Assembly: GCF_003014475.1 (NCBI RefSeq)
Contig: NZ_PYGJ01000007.1
Coordinates: 62,001-126,000 of the forward strand
Direction: 5' to 3'
From: Shimia abyssi
GTDB taxonomy: Bacteria; Pseudomonadota; Alphaproteobacteria; Rhodobacterales; Rhodobacteraceae
Length of the DNA: 64,000 bases
Shown: piece by piece, positions 45,187 to 53,227 of the stretch
Position numbering within the stretch: the stretch's first letter is position 1
Layout of the letters: the number at the start of each line of letters is the position of its first letter
The notes under the pieces: model-generated
Seen by the model: the letters and a program-made list of their open reading frames with translations, nothing else
Told to the model about the DNA's origin: nothing
The model's database searches: none
Translations under genes and position numbers: made by a program

Positions 45187-46344
45187 TCAGCCGGTGGGTT
45201 TGTTAGCCTGTTGATACCATCGAACCAGTTGTCGCTGCAAATGGTCCGGCAAAACTGCCCCACCTCCGGCGACAAGGATCTGGGTCATAAGGGTTTGATA
45301 CGCGGGTTGGCTGATCAAGTGGTTAAAACGGGCGCGGTGCCATGCGACCGATTGCGTGTGAAGATCAGCAAGGCCGTCGATGGCCATAAGCCGGTCAAGC
45401 GCGGCCGTGGTGGCGGGGCGCATTCGGGCAATGCTCGTGTCTATGACATTGTTAAAGTTGCGTTCGACCCAATAGGCGAGATCAACGGGTTTGTGGGCCC
45501 GATTGGGCAGACCACGGTCGCATTTATTCACAAAACCCGCAGCCGAGCGCACAGCGTAGTGGTTCAGCTCAACAAGGTCGCGCGCAACGCCGAGGTCGAA
45601 CAACGACAGCCGGTGCGGTGTGCGTGCCAGAAAGCCGGACATTGCGTTGCCAGAGCCGTCGACAAAATTTGGCAAGGCGGCCTTGGTCGGGTCTTTTTGG
45701 CGGGGGCGGTGCACACCGAGCTGATTGAACGGCCCTTTGGCGCGGAACAGGGTTTTGAACAGGCTGGCGGCGATTGGGAACTGGGTGTCAGGTGGAATGG
45801 CGCGGGTGAATTGTTCGGTGACGGGGGCGTCTTGGATCATGGTCACGTTATTATGCCCAAAGAGCCGCCACGGCAGGGCAATGGCGTCTGTGTCATTCGG
45901 CACCTTGGCGATCAGGTCAGTGATCGTGTGGTTGCCGGTGTGGATGTTGAGAAATTCGTCAACATCCGAGACCAGTATCCAATCTGCCGTTTTGCGTAGC
46001 GGATGGCGCCATGCGGTACGCAGGGCCTGCCATTGGATGCTTTTATTGGGCAGCGGGACTTGGGGGATGTGGGTGACGATGCCCGCGCGATCCAGCGCTT
46101 GCAGGATTTCATGGGTGCCGTCATCGCAATCGTTTGACACAACAATGAAATCCGTCACCCCCGCGCCAATGTGATGGGCGATCCATTCCAACAGGTAGGG
46201 ACCTTCGTTTCGAACCGATGTGACGCTGAGTACCCGCACGATTGCCTGCTTCTTTTGAGCCTTGGCGACAAGGCTAGCACGATGGCTGCGTATCGCCCAC
46301 TGCAACCTGTCAGCATTGTGCAGGTTGAGTCCTGAAGGTGACAC
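45187..46344 (-). CDS. Family 2-type glycosyltransferase, paralogue of its neighbour
   Basis: A 385-residue protein with SVTSVRNEGPYLLEWIAHHIG, FIVVSNDCDDGTHEILQAL and DWILVSDVDEFLNI, matching the C-terminal domain of the 751-residue protein almost motif for motif, down to KTLFRAKGPFNQLGVHRP and VELNHYAVRSAAGFV. The start is read as GTG 46344, with little support; a later start near the first strand is possible. It lies 45 bp upstream of the larger gene, on the same strand. Confidence 0.78.
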   Translation of the reverse strand: MSPSGLNLHNADRLQWAIRSHRASLVAKAQKKQAIVRVLSVTSVRNEGPYLLEWIAHHIGAGVTDFIVVSNDCDDGTHEILQALDRAGIVTHIPQVPLPNKSIQWQALRTAWRHPLRKTADWILVSDVDEFLNIHTGNHTITDLIAKVPNDTDAIALPWRLFGHNNVTMIQDAPVTEQFTRAIPPDTQFPIAASLFKTLFRAKGPFNQLGVHRPRQKDPTKAALPNFVDGSGNAMSGFLARTPHRLSLFDLGVARDLVELNHYAVRSAAGFVNKCDRGLPNRAHKPVDLAYWVERNFNNVIDTSIARMRPATTAALDRLMAIDGLADLHTQSVAWHRARFNHLISQPAYQTLMTQILVAGGGAVLPDHLQRQLVRWYQQANKPTG

Positions 46345-46398
46345 AGGTTTGCCCGCACCCTGCCCGAAGACGCCCGCAAGGGCGGAGGAGGTGCACGC

Positions 46399-46788
46399 CT
46401 AAGGCGCGGCGGCCCATACCTCGACCTCCACCAAAAACTCCGGACGGGTAAAACCAGACACAATCAACAGCGTAGAACTGGGCAATAGGTCGACATCTTC
46501 CAGAAACGCATCCCGGGCGGCCATATAGTCGGGAAAATAGTCGCGGTCTGTGACATAGCCCGAAACATGCACAACGTCCTGCGGTGTCATGCCCGCCTCT
46601 GCGATGATGTGGCGGATATTGTCAAAACACAGGTCCGCCTGCGCGCGTGCCCCATTAGGCACGCTGCCGTCCTGCGCCAATGCCAGCTGACCAGAGGTGC
46701 GCACCACGCGCTGGCCGGGGGCGATTTCCACCCCATGGGAATAGCGTCCAAAGGGCGGCGCGATGGCATCAGGGTTTAGCGGGCGCAT
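46399..46788 (-). CDS. RidA family enamine/imine deaminase
   Basis: A 129-residue protein of the YjgF/YER057c/UK114 (Rid) family, which hydrolyses reactive enamines and imines. It shows PFGRYSHGVEIAPGQRVVRTSGQLA, the DNIRHIIAEAGMTPQDVVHVSGYVTD helix-strand pattern, and LIVSGFTRPEFLVEVEVWA. In canonical RidA an arginine in the last third is catalytic; the R in FTRPEFLVE is in the right place. The start ATG 46788 follows GAGGAC. It is divergent from the creatininase-family gene, with 182 bp between them. Confidence 0.85.
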   Translation of the reverse strand: MRPLNPDAIAPPFGRYSHGVEIAPGQRVVRTSGQLALAQDGSVPNGARAQADLCFDNIRHIIAEAGMTPQDVVHVSGYVTDRDYFPDYMAARDAFLEDVDLLPSSTLLIVSGFTRPEFLVEVEVWAAAP

Positions 46789-46970
46789 GGATTTGTCCTC
46801 GTCAACAGGTGCAACAATTTGCGCCGGACCTTGCAATCTGGCGCGCACATTGTAAATTGGTTGCATACTCTGGCACAGACGTAGGGCCACGCAACCACCA
46901 TTCCGGTGGCGCGTGGCTTTTGTAATTTTAGGCCCCGTTGCCCCGGATTTAACGGATGAAAGGCCGACAT

Positions 46971-47750
46971 ATGCAGGGATACTGGACCGATTTTAAAGCG
47001 CCGGATTTTCTCGGGCTGCCCGAGAGAACCATTGCCATTTTGCCGCTGGGGGCGACCGAGCAGCACGGACCACATTTGCCTGTGTCGGTGGACAGTGATC
47101 TGGCAAGCGCCGTTGCGGATCGCAGCCGTGCGCATTGGCATCCAGAGACAAGCGCGCTGATTCTGCCCACATTGACGATCACCAAAAGCAATGAGCATAG
47201 CGCTCATCCTGGTACGCTGTGCCTGTCGGCGGACACGCTGCTGGCCGTGCTGCGCGATCTGGGGGACAGCCTTGCCCGCACGGGCATTTCCCGGCTGGCA
47301 ATGCTGAACGGGCATGGCGGCAACACGGCGGTGCTTGAAATTGCCTGCCGCGAGATGCGGTTGGCACATAGCATGATCACGGCCCATGGCAGCTGGTTCG
47401 GGTTTGCTGAATGGGATGGCGTGGTGGACCCGGAAGATGCGGCGCATGATCTGCATGGAGGAGATACAGAGACCAGCCCGATGCTGGCGGTATCGCCAGA
47501 CCGGGTGGACATGAGCAAGGCGCAAAATTTCCGCTCTAAGGGCCGAGGTTGGCAAGAAAGCGGGCGCTGGATTGGCCTGAACGGGCAAGCCATGCGTCCC
47601 GGCTGGGTGATTGATGATTTGAACGCGTTTGGTGCCTGCGGTGATGCATCTGTGGCGACGGCGGAGAAGGGCGAGGTGCTACTGGGCAGCGCGGCGCGGA
47701 ATTTTGCCGGGTTCCTGCGGGAGTTTGCACAGTTTGACCCAGCAACGTGA
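46971..47750 (+). CDS. Creatininase family amidohydrolase
   Basis: A 259-residue metallohydrolase of the creatininase fold. Metal-binding and active-site motifs are LPLGATEQHGPHLPVSVDSDLA, SNEHSAHPGTLCL, LNGHGGNTAVLE and DLHGGDTETSPML. Family members open small lactams or formamides (creatinine, FAPy in riboflavin-type pathways), so the substrate needs the neighbours, a cytosine-deaminase-like amidohydrolase and a FAD oxidoreductase. The start ATG 46971 follows GAAAGG; an ATG at 46956 is also in frame. Confidence 0.85.
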   Translation: MQGYWTDFKAPDFLGLPERTIAILPLGATEQHGPHLPVSVDSDLASAVADRSRAHWHPETSALILPTLTITKSNEHSAHPGTLCLSADTLLAVLRDLGDSLARTGISRLAMLNGHGGNTAVLEIACREMRLAHSMITAHGSWFGFAEWDGVVDPEDAAHDLHGGDTETSPMLAVSPDRVDMSKAQNFRSKGRGWQESGRWIGLNGQAMRPGWVIDDLNAFGACGDASVATAEKGEVLLGSAARNFAGFLREFAQFDPAT

Positions 47751-47758
47751 GACCACAG

Positions 47759-48973
47759 ATGACGACGCACCACATGATCGAGAACATTACTGTTCCGCTT
47801 GATCTGCTCGGCGGCGACGACGGGTATGTCGGCGCGATCAAAGGCGATTGCCTGCGTGGTGATCTTTTGCTGCGCGACAATTGTGTTGTGGGAATGCAGC
47901 CGAGCCAAGCGATCGAGCCAAGCCGCCGCATGTTGTTTCCCGGCCTGATCGAAGCGCATTGTCATCTGGACAAGTGCCACACGATCGACCGGATGGATTT
48001 TCGGGGCGGTGATCTGGGAGACGCGATCCGCGCACAACACGCGGACAAGGCGCTGTGGAGCGACGAAGATATCCGCCGACGCGCCCTACTCGGGATCGAT
48101 GAGGCGATTGCCGCCGGGTGCGTCGCGATACGCAGCCATGTGGACTGGGGCGACGAAGCCCTGCCTCCGCGCAGCTTTGAGGTGCTGTTGGAGGTGGTGC
48201 AGGATGTGCCGGTTCATCTGCAACTCGCGACGCTGACGGGCGTTGATCAGATGGCTGATCCGGCGTTTGCCCGAAAGGCCGCCAACGCCATCCCCGAGGG
48301 CCATGCGCTGGGCGCGTTTGTGCTGGGACAGGCTGGATTGCGCGACGGGATCGCCAACACATTCCGCGAGGCGGATCGCCGGGGGCTGGCGCTGGATTTC
48401 CATGTGGACGAGACGCTGGACACCGCCATGAATGGGCTGGAAGTGATTGCGGATGTGGCCTTGGAAACCGGATTTGACGGGTCGATATTGTGCGGTCATG
48501 CGGTGTCACTGGGCCTGAGGGCGCAAACAGATTTTGACCGCATTGCGAGCAAGTTGGCCAACGCCGGGATCGCGATTGTGGCACTTCCGCAGACCAATCT
48601 TTACCTACAGGGGCGCGCAGCGCACTTGCCGCAGGGACGCGGATTGACCCCGTTGGATGCATTGGCGCGGGCCGGGGTAAAGGTGGTTCTGGGCACAGAT
48701 AACGTGCGGGATGCGTTTTGCCCGGTAGGGCGGCACGACCCGCTGCGCGCGCTGGAGCTTGGCATATTGTCAGCCCATCTGGACCCACCGCTTGGGCGAT
48801 GGATGCGCAGCATCACAACCGACGCCCGCACGGCATTGGGCCTTGGCCCCGCGCCCATCAACGGTGCGCATTTGAACACCCTTCGGATCGCAGATGCGAG
48901 CGATCTTTCAGACCTCATCAGCGGCGCAGCGCACAGGCCCGCATCAGAGCTTTTGAAGGAGCCACTTTCATGA
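47759..48973 (+). CDS. Cytosine-deaminase-like amidohydrolase
   Basis: A 404-residue amidohydrolase superfamily enzyme. Metal-binding HxH is in FPGLIEAHCHLDKCHT, then SHVDWGDEA, DFHVDETLD, a histidine in ILCGHAVSLG and the final aspartate in VVLGTDNVRD. The EAHCHLDK and HVDE patterns are those of cytosine deaminase and related N-heterocycle deaminases. The ATG at 47759 is chosen; a GTG at 47747 would overlap the creatininase stop by four bases and is also plausible. It overlaps the FAD oxidoreductase by four bases. Confidence 0.83.
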   Translation: MTTHHMIENITVPLDLLGGDDGYVGAIKGDCLRGDLLLRDNCVVGMQPSQAIEPSRRMLFPGLIEAHCHLDKCHTIDRMDFRGGDLGDAIRAQHADKALWSDEDIRRRALLGIDEAIAAGCVAIRSHVDWGDEALPPRSFEVLLEVVQDVPVHLQLATLTGVDQMADPAFARKAANAIPEGHALGAFVLGQAGLRDGIANTFREADRRGLALDFHVDETLDTAMNGLEVIADVALETGFDGSILCGHAVSLGLRAQTDFDRIASKLANAGIAIVALPQTNLYLQGRAAHLPQGRGLTPLDALARAGVKVVLGTDNVRDAFCPVGRHDPLRALELGILSAHLDPPLGRWMRSITTDARTALGLGPAPINGAHLNTLRIADASDLSDLISGAAHRPASELLKEPLS

Positions 48974-50379
48974 ACACTTCTATCTCCGGCAAATCCGACC
49001 TTGACTGGACCGCCTTTGCCGAGGCGCTTGCCCCGGTTGAGACCATTGCAGAACCTGTGCTGGTCAAGAAACGGTCGCGCGATTTCTTTTGGTATTCGCC
49101 GATCCTGAACACCCAGCTGCGGCGCAGTTTTGGCGATCTGGTGGCGGTGCCAAAAACGCCCGCTGAAATGGCGCATTGTCTGGCCATCGCCTATGCCCAT
49201 GATGCGCCGGTCACGCTGCGCGGTGGGGGGACCGGGAACTATGGGCAGGCGGTACCGTTGAATGGCGGACTGATCATTGAGACCACGTCGATGAACCGCA
49301 TTCTGGAGATTGGCGAGGGCTATGTCACCGCCGAGGCCGGAGCCAATATCGAAGAGATCAACAATGCCCTGCACGAAAAGGGCTGGGAGCTGGCGATTTT
49401 CCCGTCGACACAGGATATCGCCACCATTGGCGGATTTATTGCCGGGGGATCATCCGGCATTGGGTCGGTGGCCCAAGGCATGTTGCGCGACCCCGGCAAT
49501 ATCATTTCGCTTAAGGCGTTATCCGCGACCGAAACCCCCGAAGAGCACCTGTTTGAAGGCGCAGCCGTCAACCATATCCACCATGCATGGGGATTAAACG
49601 GGGTAATCACCGAAGTTACGTTACGCACGGTGCCGCATCGCAACTGGATCGGGTGCATGGCCACGTTTGACAGCTATGAAGAGACCTATGCCGCGGGCTA
49701 TGCGTTGGCCTGTGCGCCGGACATTGCGCGCAAGCTGGTGTCGACTGTGGACGCGCGAATCTGTGCCTATTTCCCACGTCTGGCCGAATATCTGCGCCCG
49801 GAAAAACACCTGATGGTGTCGCTGGTGCCAGCTGAGGACATGGACGCCTATCGTGCGTTGATGGCCCAACAAGGCGGGGTTGTTGACCTGGCGATGTCCG
49901 AAGCCGAGCTGAAGGCCGCCAAGCTGCCGCACGTGTTTGAGTTCGCCTATAACCACACGACATTGCAGGTGCTGAAGGCGGATCGCTCGGCGACGTATTT
50001 GCAGGTGGGATGCCCAACGCCACCCGACGCAAAGGACATCGCAGCGCTGCGTCCGCAACTGGGTGATGACGTCTGGCAACACCATGAATTTGCCCTGTTG
50101 GACGGCAATATCGTGACCTTTGATCTGCCGATTATCTGGTACTCGACCCGAGAGCGGTTGACCGAAATCGAAGCCACTTATGAGGCGAATGGCTATCCGA
50201 TCTATGACGCGCATATTTGCATGGTCGAAGGCGGTGGGCTGAAGAATGCGGATTACAAGCATCTGGCCTGGAAAAAGCGGATGGACCCCAAAGGGTTGCT
50301 GAACTCGGCCAAGTCACGGGAGTGGGAAAACGTGCGCGAAAAATCCCCCGAAGAAATCGAAGCGATGGCGGCGTCCTGA
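48970..50379 (+). CDS. FAD-binding oxidoreductase (VAO/GlcD type)
   Basis: A 469-residue flavoprotein. The FAD-binding type 4 domain shows LVAVPKTPAEMAHCLAIAYA, the pyrophosphate loop VTLRGGGTGNYGQAVPLNGG, and IGGFIAGGSSGIGSVAQGML. The C-terminal part (KHLAWKKRMDPKGLLNSAK) is typical of oxidases in this class. It would oxidise a hydroxy acid or an amine-like product of the two hydrolases upstream. The start ATG 48970 overlaps the amidohydrolase (ATGA), with AAGGAG upstream. It is the last gene of the creatininase operon. Confidence 0.85.
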   Translation: MNTSISGKSDLDWTAFAEALAPVETIAEPVLVKKRSRDFFWYSPILNTQLRRSFGDLVAVPKTPAEMAHCLAIAYAHDAPVTLRGGGTGNYGQAVPLNGGLIIETTSMNRILEIGEGYVTAEAGANIEEINNALHEKGWELAIFPSTQDIATIGGFIAGGSSGIGSVAQGMLRDPGNIISLKALSATETPEEHLFEGAAVNHIHHAWGLNGVITEVTLRTVPHRNWIGCMATFDSYEETYAAGYALACAPDIARKLVSTVDARICAYFPRLAEYLRPEKHLMVSLVPAEDMDAYRALMAQQGGVVDLAMSEAELKAAKLPHVFEFAYNHTTLQVLKADRSATYLQVGCPTPPDAKDIAALRPQLGDDVWQHHEFALLDGNIVTFDLPIIWYSTRERLTEIEATYEANGYPIYDAHICMVEGGGLKNADYKHLAWKKRMDPKGLLNSAKSREWENVREKSPEEIEAMAAS

Positions 50380-50408
50380 AGGCACGTTTCGTAGGGAAAA
50401 CAGATGGC

Positions 50409-50447
50409 AAGGTGTCGCCTTTTGATTGAGGAAATTAGCGACACCTT
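50409..50447. repeat. Perfect 10-bp inverted repeat behind the FAD oxidoreductase
   Basis: AAGGTGTCGC (50409-50418) and GCGACACCTT (50438-50447) with a 19-base spacer, 29 bp beyond the stop codon. There is no T tract, so it may be a hairpin stabilising the mRNA end or a protein site. Confidence 0.5.
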
Positions 50448-50699
50448 CGCGTAAAGGATAAAGAATTGCATGAATGCGACCCCTTTTTGTCGAATTAGGA
50501 TCGTTATGGGTCGGAAACGGACCAGAGGAATCGGTGGTTGATGTCGGTTAATCTGCAAATGTATTGGCGTTCCGACGTAACAAAATTACCGTACCCGGTT
50601 TCTACTCGATCCTCACTTTCACTCGGTGGCGGATTTTTGAGGGGTTTGGCGGGGCGTTTTGCCGATCCAGTTTCCCGCGCTTCACGATTGGTCAAAAAA

Positions 50700-50724
50700 G
50701 AACAGTTACCTGTTGCAACTGTTC
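50700..50724. promoter_or_regulatory. Operator-like dyad upstream of the ABC binding protein gene
   Basis: Perfect eight-base arms GAACAGTT (50700-50707) and AACTGTTC (50717-50724) with a nine-base spacer, about 220 bp before the start codon. A regulator site is likely by form alone; no regulator gene is next to it. Confidence 0.4.
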
Positions 50725-50942
50725 CCGTCGGTGTGGATGATTGTGTTTAGGGGAACTGCTTGGAAGACGTTGATATGCCATGCAAAGCGACGGCACCGAC
50801 CCAATGGGAACGTGCCGCACGATTGGGGAGACTTACCTGACCGCAGACCTGAAGTGGATGGTTGAACCGTCGCCGCCACACTGTGGGACAGTCCAAAAAC
50901 ACGGGGGCAACCCCTAACAAACGACCAACAGAGAGGAAGACC

Positions 50943-52607
50943 ATGACTTTTTTCAAACGTAACGGCCAGCCTATGCCAGACGTTATTGTCCAAAACGCCA
51001 AGAAGGTCGGCAATGACGATGTCAGCCGCCGCGAATTCTTGGCGCTGGCAAGCGCATTTGGGGCAACGGCTGCGACCGCGTACAGCATGATCGGCATGGC
51101 CGCCCCGGCGCAGGCCGCGGGTCACGCAAAAGACGGCGGCACCGTTCGCATCCAGATGGAAGTGCGCGCGCTGAAAGATCCACGCACCTATGACTGGTCG
51201 CAGATCGCCAACTTCTCGCGCGGGTGGCTTGAATATCTGGTGACATATGAGAACGACGGTACGTTCGTTCCATCGCTGCTGGAAGGCTGGGACATTTCCG
51301 AAGACGCAAAAACCTATACGCTCAACGTGCGTAAAGGCGTTAAGTGGAACAACGGCGACGATCTGACAGCCGAGCACGTGGCGGCAAACATCACTGGCTG
51401 GTGTGACAAGGACGTCGAAGGCAACTCGATGGCCGGTCGTTTCGCGACGCTGATCGATGCGAACACCAACAAAGCCATTGATGGCGCCATCGAAGTGGTG
51501 GACAGCCACACCATCCGTCTCAACCTGCCATCTGCTGACATCACGCTGATCGCCGGCATGGCGGATTATCCAGCGGCGATCATGCACCCAGAGCACAACA
51601 ACCCGGACAATATGCTGACCGATCCGGTTGGTACTGGTCCGTATCTGCCCGAAGATCTGGAAGTGGGTGTCAAATCTGTTCTGGTGCGCAACGACAACCA
51701 CACATGGTGGAACGCAGGCAACGGCGCATGGATGGAACGTATCGAATATATCGATTACGGCACAGATCCGGCATCGTTTGTTGCAGCGGCAGAAGCCGAG
51801 GAAATCGACGCGCTGTATACCATTGAAGGTGAATTCATCGACCTGGTCAGCTCTCTGGATGGCTGGGTAGAGAACGAAGTGGTGACAATGGCCACCATCG
51901 TGATCCGTCCGAACCAGTTGGCCGAAGTCAACGGCATTCAGCCTTATGCTGACAAACGTGTACGTCAAGCCATCTCGATGGCTGTGGACAATAACGTTCT
52001 GCTGGAGCTGGGCTATGACGGCCGCGGCGAAGTTGCCGCAAACCACCATGTTGGCCCGGCCCACCCCGACTATGCTGATATCGGCATGCCGAAATACGAT
52101 CCCGCAGCCGCCAAGGCGCTGTTGGATGAAGCTGGCATGACTGACTTTGAGATGGAAATCATGTCGATCGATGACGCATGGCGCAAAAACACCACCGATG
52201 CGGTAGCGGCACAGCTGCGTGATGCGGGCTTTAACGTCAAACGGACCGTTCTGCCAGGTTCAACCTTCTGGAACGACTGGGCGAAATATCCGTTCAGCTC
52301 GACCAACTGGAACCACCGTCCTCTGGGCGTTCAGATCTGGGCGCTGGCCTATCGCTCGGGCGAAGCTTGGAACGAGTTTGGCTATGCCAACCCGGAGTTC
52401 GACGCCAACCTCGAACAAGCATTGGCGACCGCCGATCTCGAGAAGCGTCGTGCGCTGGTCGCGGCGGGCGAGAAAATGTTGCAGGAAGATGGTGTGACAA
52501 TCCAGCCTTACTGGCGCTCGCTCTATAACCACACCAAAGAAGGTCTGGGGGGCGTTGCCCACCACATCTCGTTCGAGTTCCGCCCTGCGGAAATGCACTG
52601 GACCTGA
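50943..52607 (+). CDS. Peptide/nickel-type ABC transporter substrate-binding protein
   Basis: A 554-residue periplasmic binding protein of the SBP_bac_5 family. A Tat-type signal is plain (SRREFLALASAFGATAATAYS, cleavage after PAQA). The body has LEGWDISEDAKTYTLNVRKGVKWNNGDDLTAEHV, DPVGTGPYLPEDL and DKRVRQAISMAVDNNVLLELGY. No permease or ATPase genes follow, so it is an orphan or works with components encoded elsewhere. The start ATG 50943 follows GAGGAAG. Being downstream of the creatininase operon, it may bring in that substrate. Confidence 0.9.
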   Translation: MTFFKRNGQPMPDVIVQNAKKVGNDDVSRREFLALASAFGATAATAYSMIGMAAPAQAAGHAKDGGTVRIQMEVRALKDPRTYDWSQIANFSRGWLEYLVTYENDGTFVPSLLEGWDISEDAKTYTLNVRKGVKWNNGDDLTAEHVAANITGWCDKDVEGNSMAGRFATLIDANTNKAIDGAIEVVDSHTIRLNLPSADITLIAGMADYPAAIMHPEHNNPDNMLTDPVGTGPYLPEDLEVGVKSVLVRNDNHTWWNAGNGAWMERIEYIDYGTDPASFVAAAEAEEIDALYTIEGEFIDLVSSLDGWVENEVVTMATIVIRPNQLAEVNGIQPYADKRVRQAISMAVDNNVLLELGYDGRGEVAANHHVGPAHPDYADIGMPKYDPAAAKALLDEAGMTDFEMEIMSIDDAWRKNTTDAVAAQLRDAGFNVKRTVLPGSTFWNDWAKYPFSSTNWNHRPLGVQIWALAYRSGEAWNEFGYANPEFDANLEQALATADLEKRRALVAAGEKMLQEDGVTIQPYWRSLYNHTKEGLGGVAHHISFEFRPAEMHWT

Positions 52608-52625
52608 TTTTTTTACAGGTCGGAG

Positions 52626-52653
52626 ACGGGCCGCCCATTGGGCGGCCCGTTTT
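52626..52653 (+). terminator. Intrinsic terminator after the binding-protein gene
   Basis: Ten-pair stem ACGGGCCGCC (52626-52635) with GGCGGCCCGT (52641-52650), loop CATTG, then TTTT. It lies 18 bp after the stop codon, so most transcripts should end before the DUF2165 gene. Confidence 0.88.
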
Positions 52654-52674
52654 CATGAAAAGGAGCCATTTTTT

Positions 52675-53157
52675 ATGGATATGACATTGTTGGCGCAGAC
52701 GGTCTCACTTGCCCTGCCTGCGGCTTGGCTGACGACTGGTGTACGGGATAATATTCTGTACCCGCCGGTCAACGAAGTGTTTACCGCGCAAGTGTTAACC
52801 ATGGAGCGGATGCGCGAGGAATACCCGGACGAATACGCCCGCGTTGCCCACCGCAGCATCAACAGCCGCGCGTGGCAAAAGGGGCTGTTCCGGTTGATCG
52901 TTGTTTCCGAGGCGGCAACGACCGTTGTTTTGTGGGCCGGAGTTGTGATGCTAGCGTTGTCGGTGCTTGGATTTGCGCTCCCCAGTGTCGCGCGGGACGT
53001 GGCCATGCTGGGTGCGCTGATGTTCACGTGCATCTGGGCCATGTTCACCATTGTGGGCAATCATTTCAGCTATTGGTTCAGTCATGAGGGCGCCCAGAAC
53101 ACCCATTTCCAGCTTATGCTGTGGGGCATTGGAAATATGATTTTTCTAAGCCTCTGA
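52675..53157 (+). CDS. DUF2165-type small membrane protein
   Basis: A 160-residue protein with four hydrophobic helices: LLAQTVSLALPAAWLTTGV, then LIVVSEAATTVVLWAGVVML, DVAMLGALMFTCIWAMFTIV and a terminal LMLWGIGNMIFLSL. DNILYPPVNEVFTAQVLTMERM and HRSINSRAWQKGLFRLIVVSEA fit the DUF2165 family. Function unknown. The start ATG 52675 is preceded by AAAAGGAG. It lies just past a terminator, so it may have its own promoter or receive read-through. Confidence 0.78.
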   Translation: MDMTLLAQTVSLALPAAWLTTGVRDNILYPPVNEVFTAQVLTMERMREEYPDEYARVAHRSINSRAWQKGLFRLIVVSEAATTVVLWAGVVMLALSVLGFALPSVARDVAMLGALMFTCIWAMFTIVGNHFSYWFSHEGAQNTHFQLMLWGIGNMIFLSL

Positions 53158-53166
53158 AATAAACCC

Positions 53167-53194
53167 TGAGCGACGTTCGTTAGCGTCGCTCAGA
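53167..53194. terminator. Bidirectional hairpin between DUF2165 gene and znuA
   Basis: Ten-pair stem CTGAGCGACG (53167-53176) with CGTCGCTCAG (53185-53194). It lies between the convergent gene ends and probably terminates both, although T tracts are weak on either side. Confidence 0.6.
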
Positions 53195-53227
53195 GAGTGC
53201 TGTTCAGGCACTAATCGAAGCCTTGTG

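Larger units (their letters stand above)
50380..50942. other. Intergenic region upstream of the ABC binding protein gene
   Basis: 563 bp with no supported gene and lower GC. It contains two dyads (50409-50447 and 50700-50724). A 70-residue frame at 50538-50750 has no recognisable content. Confidence 0.5.
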
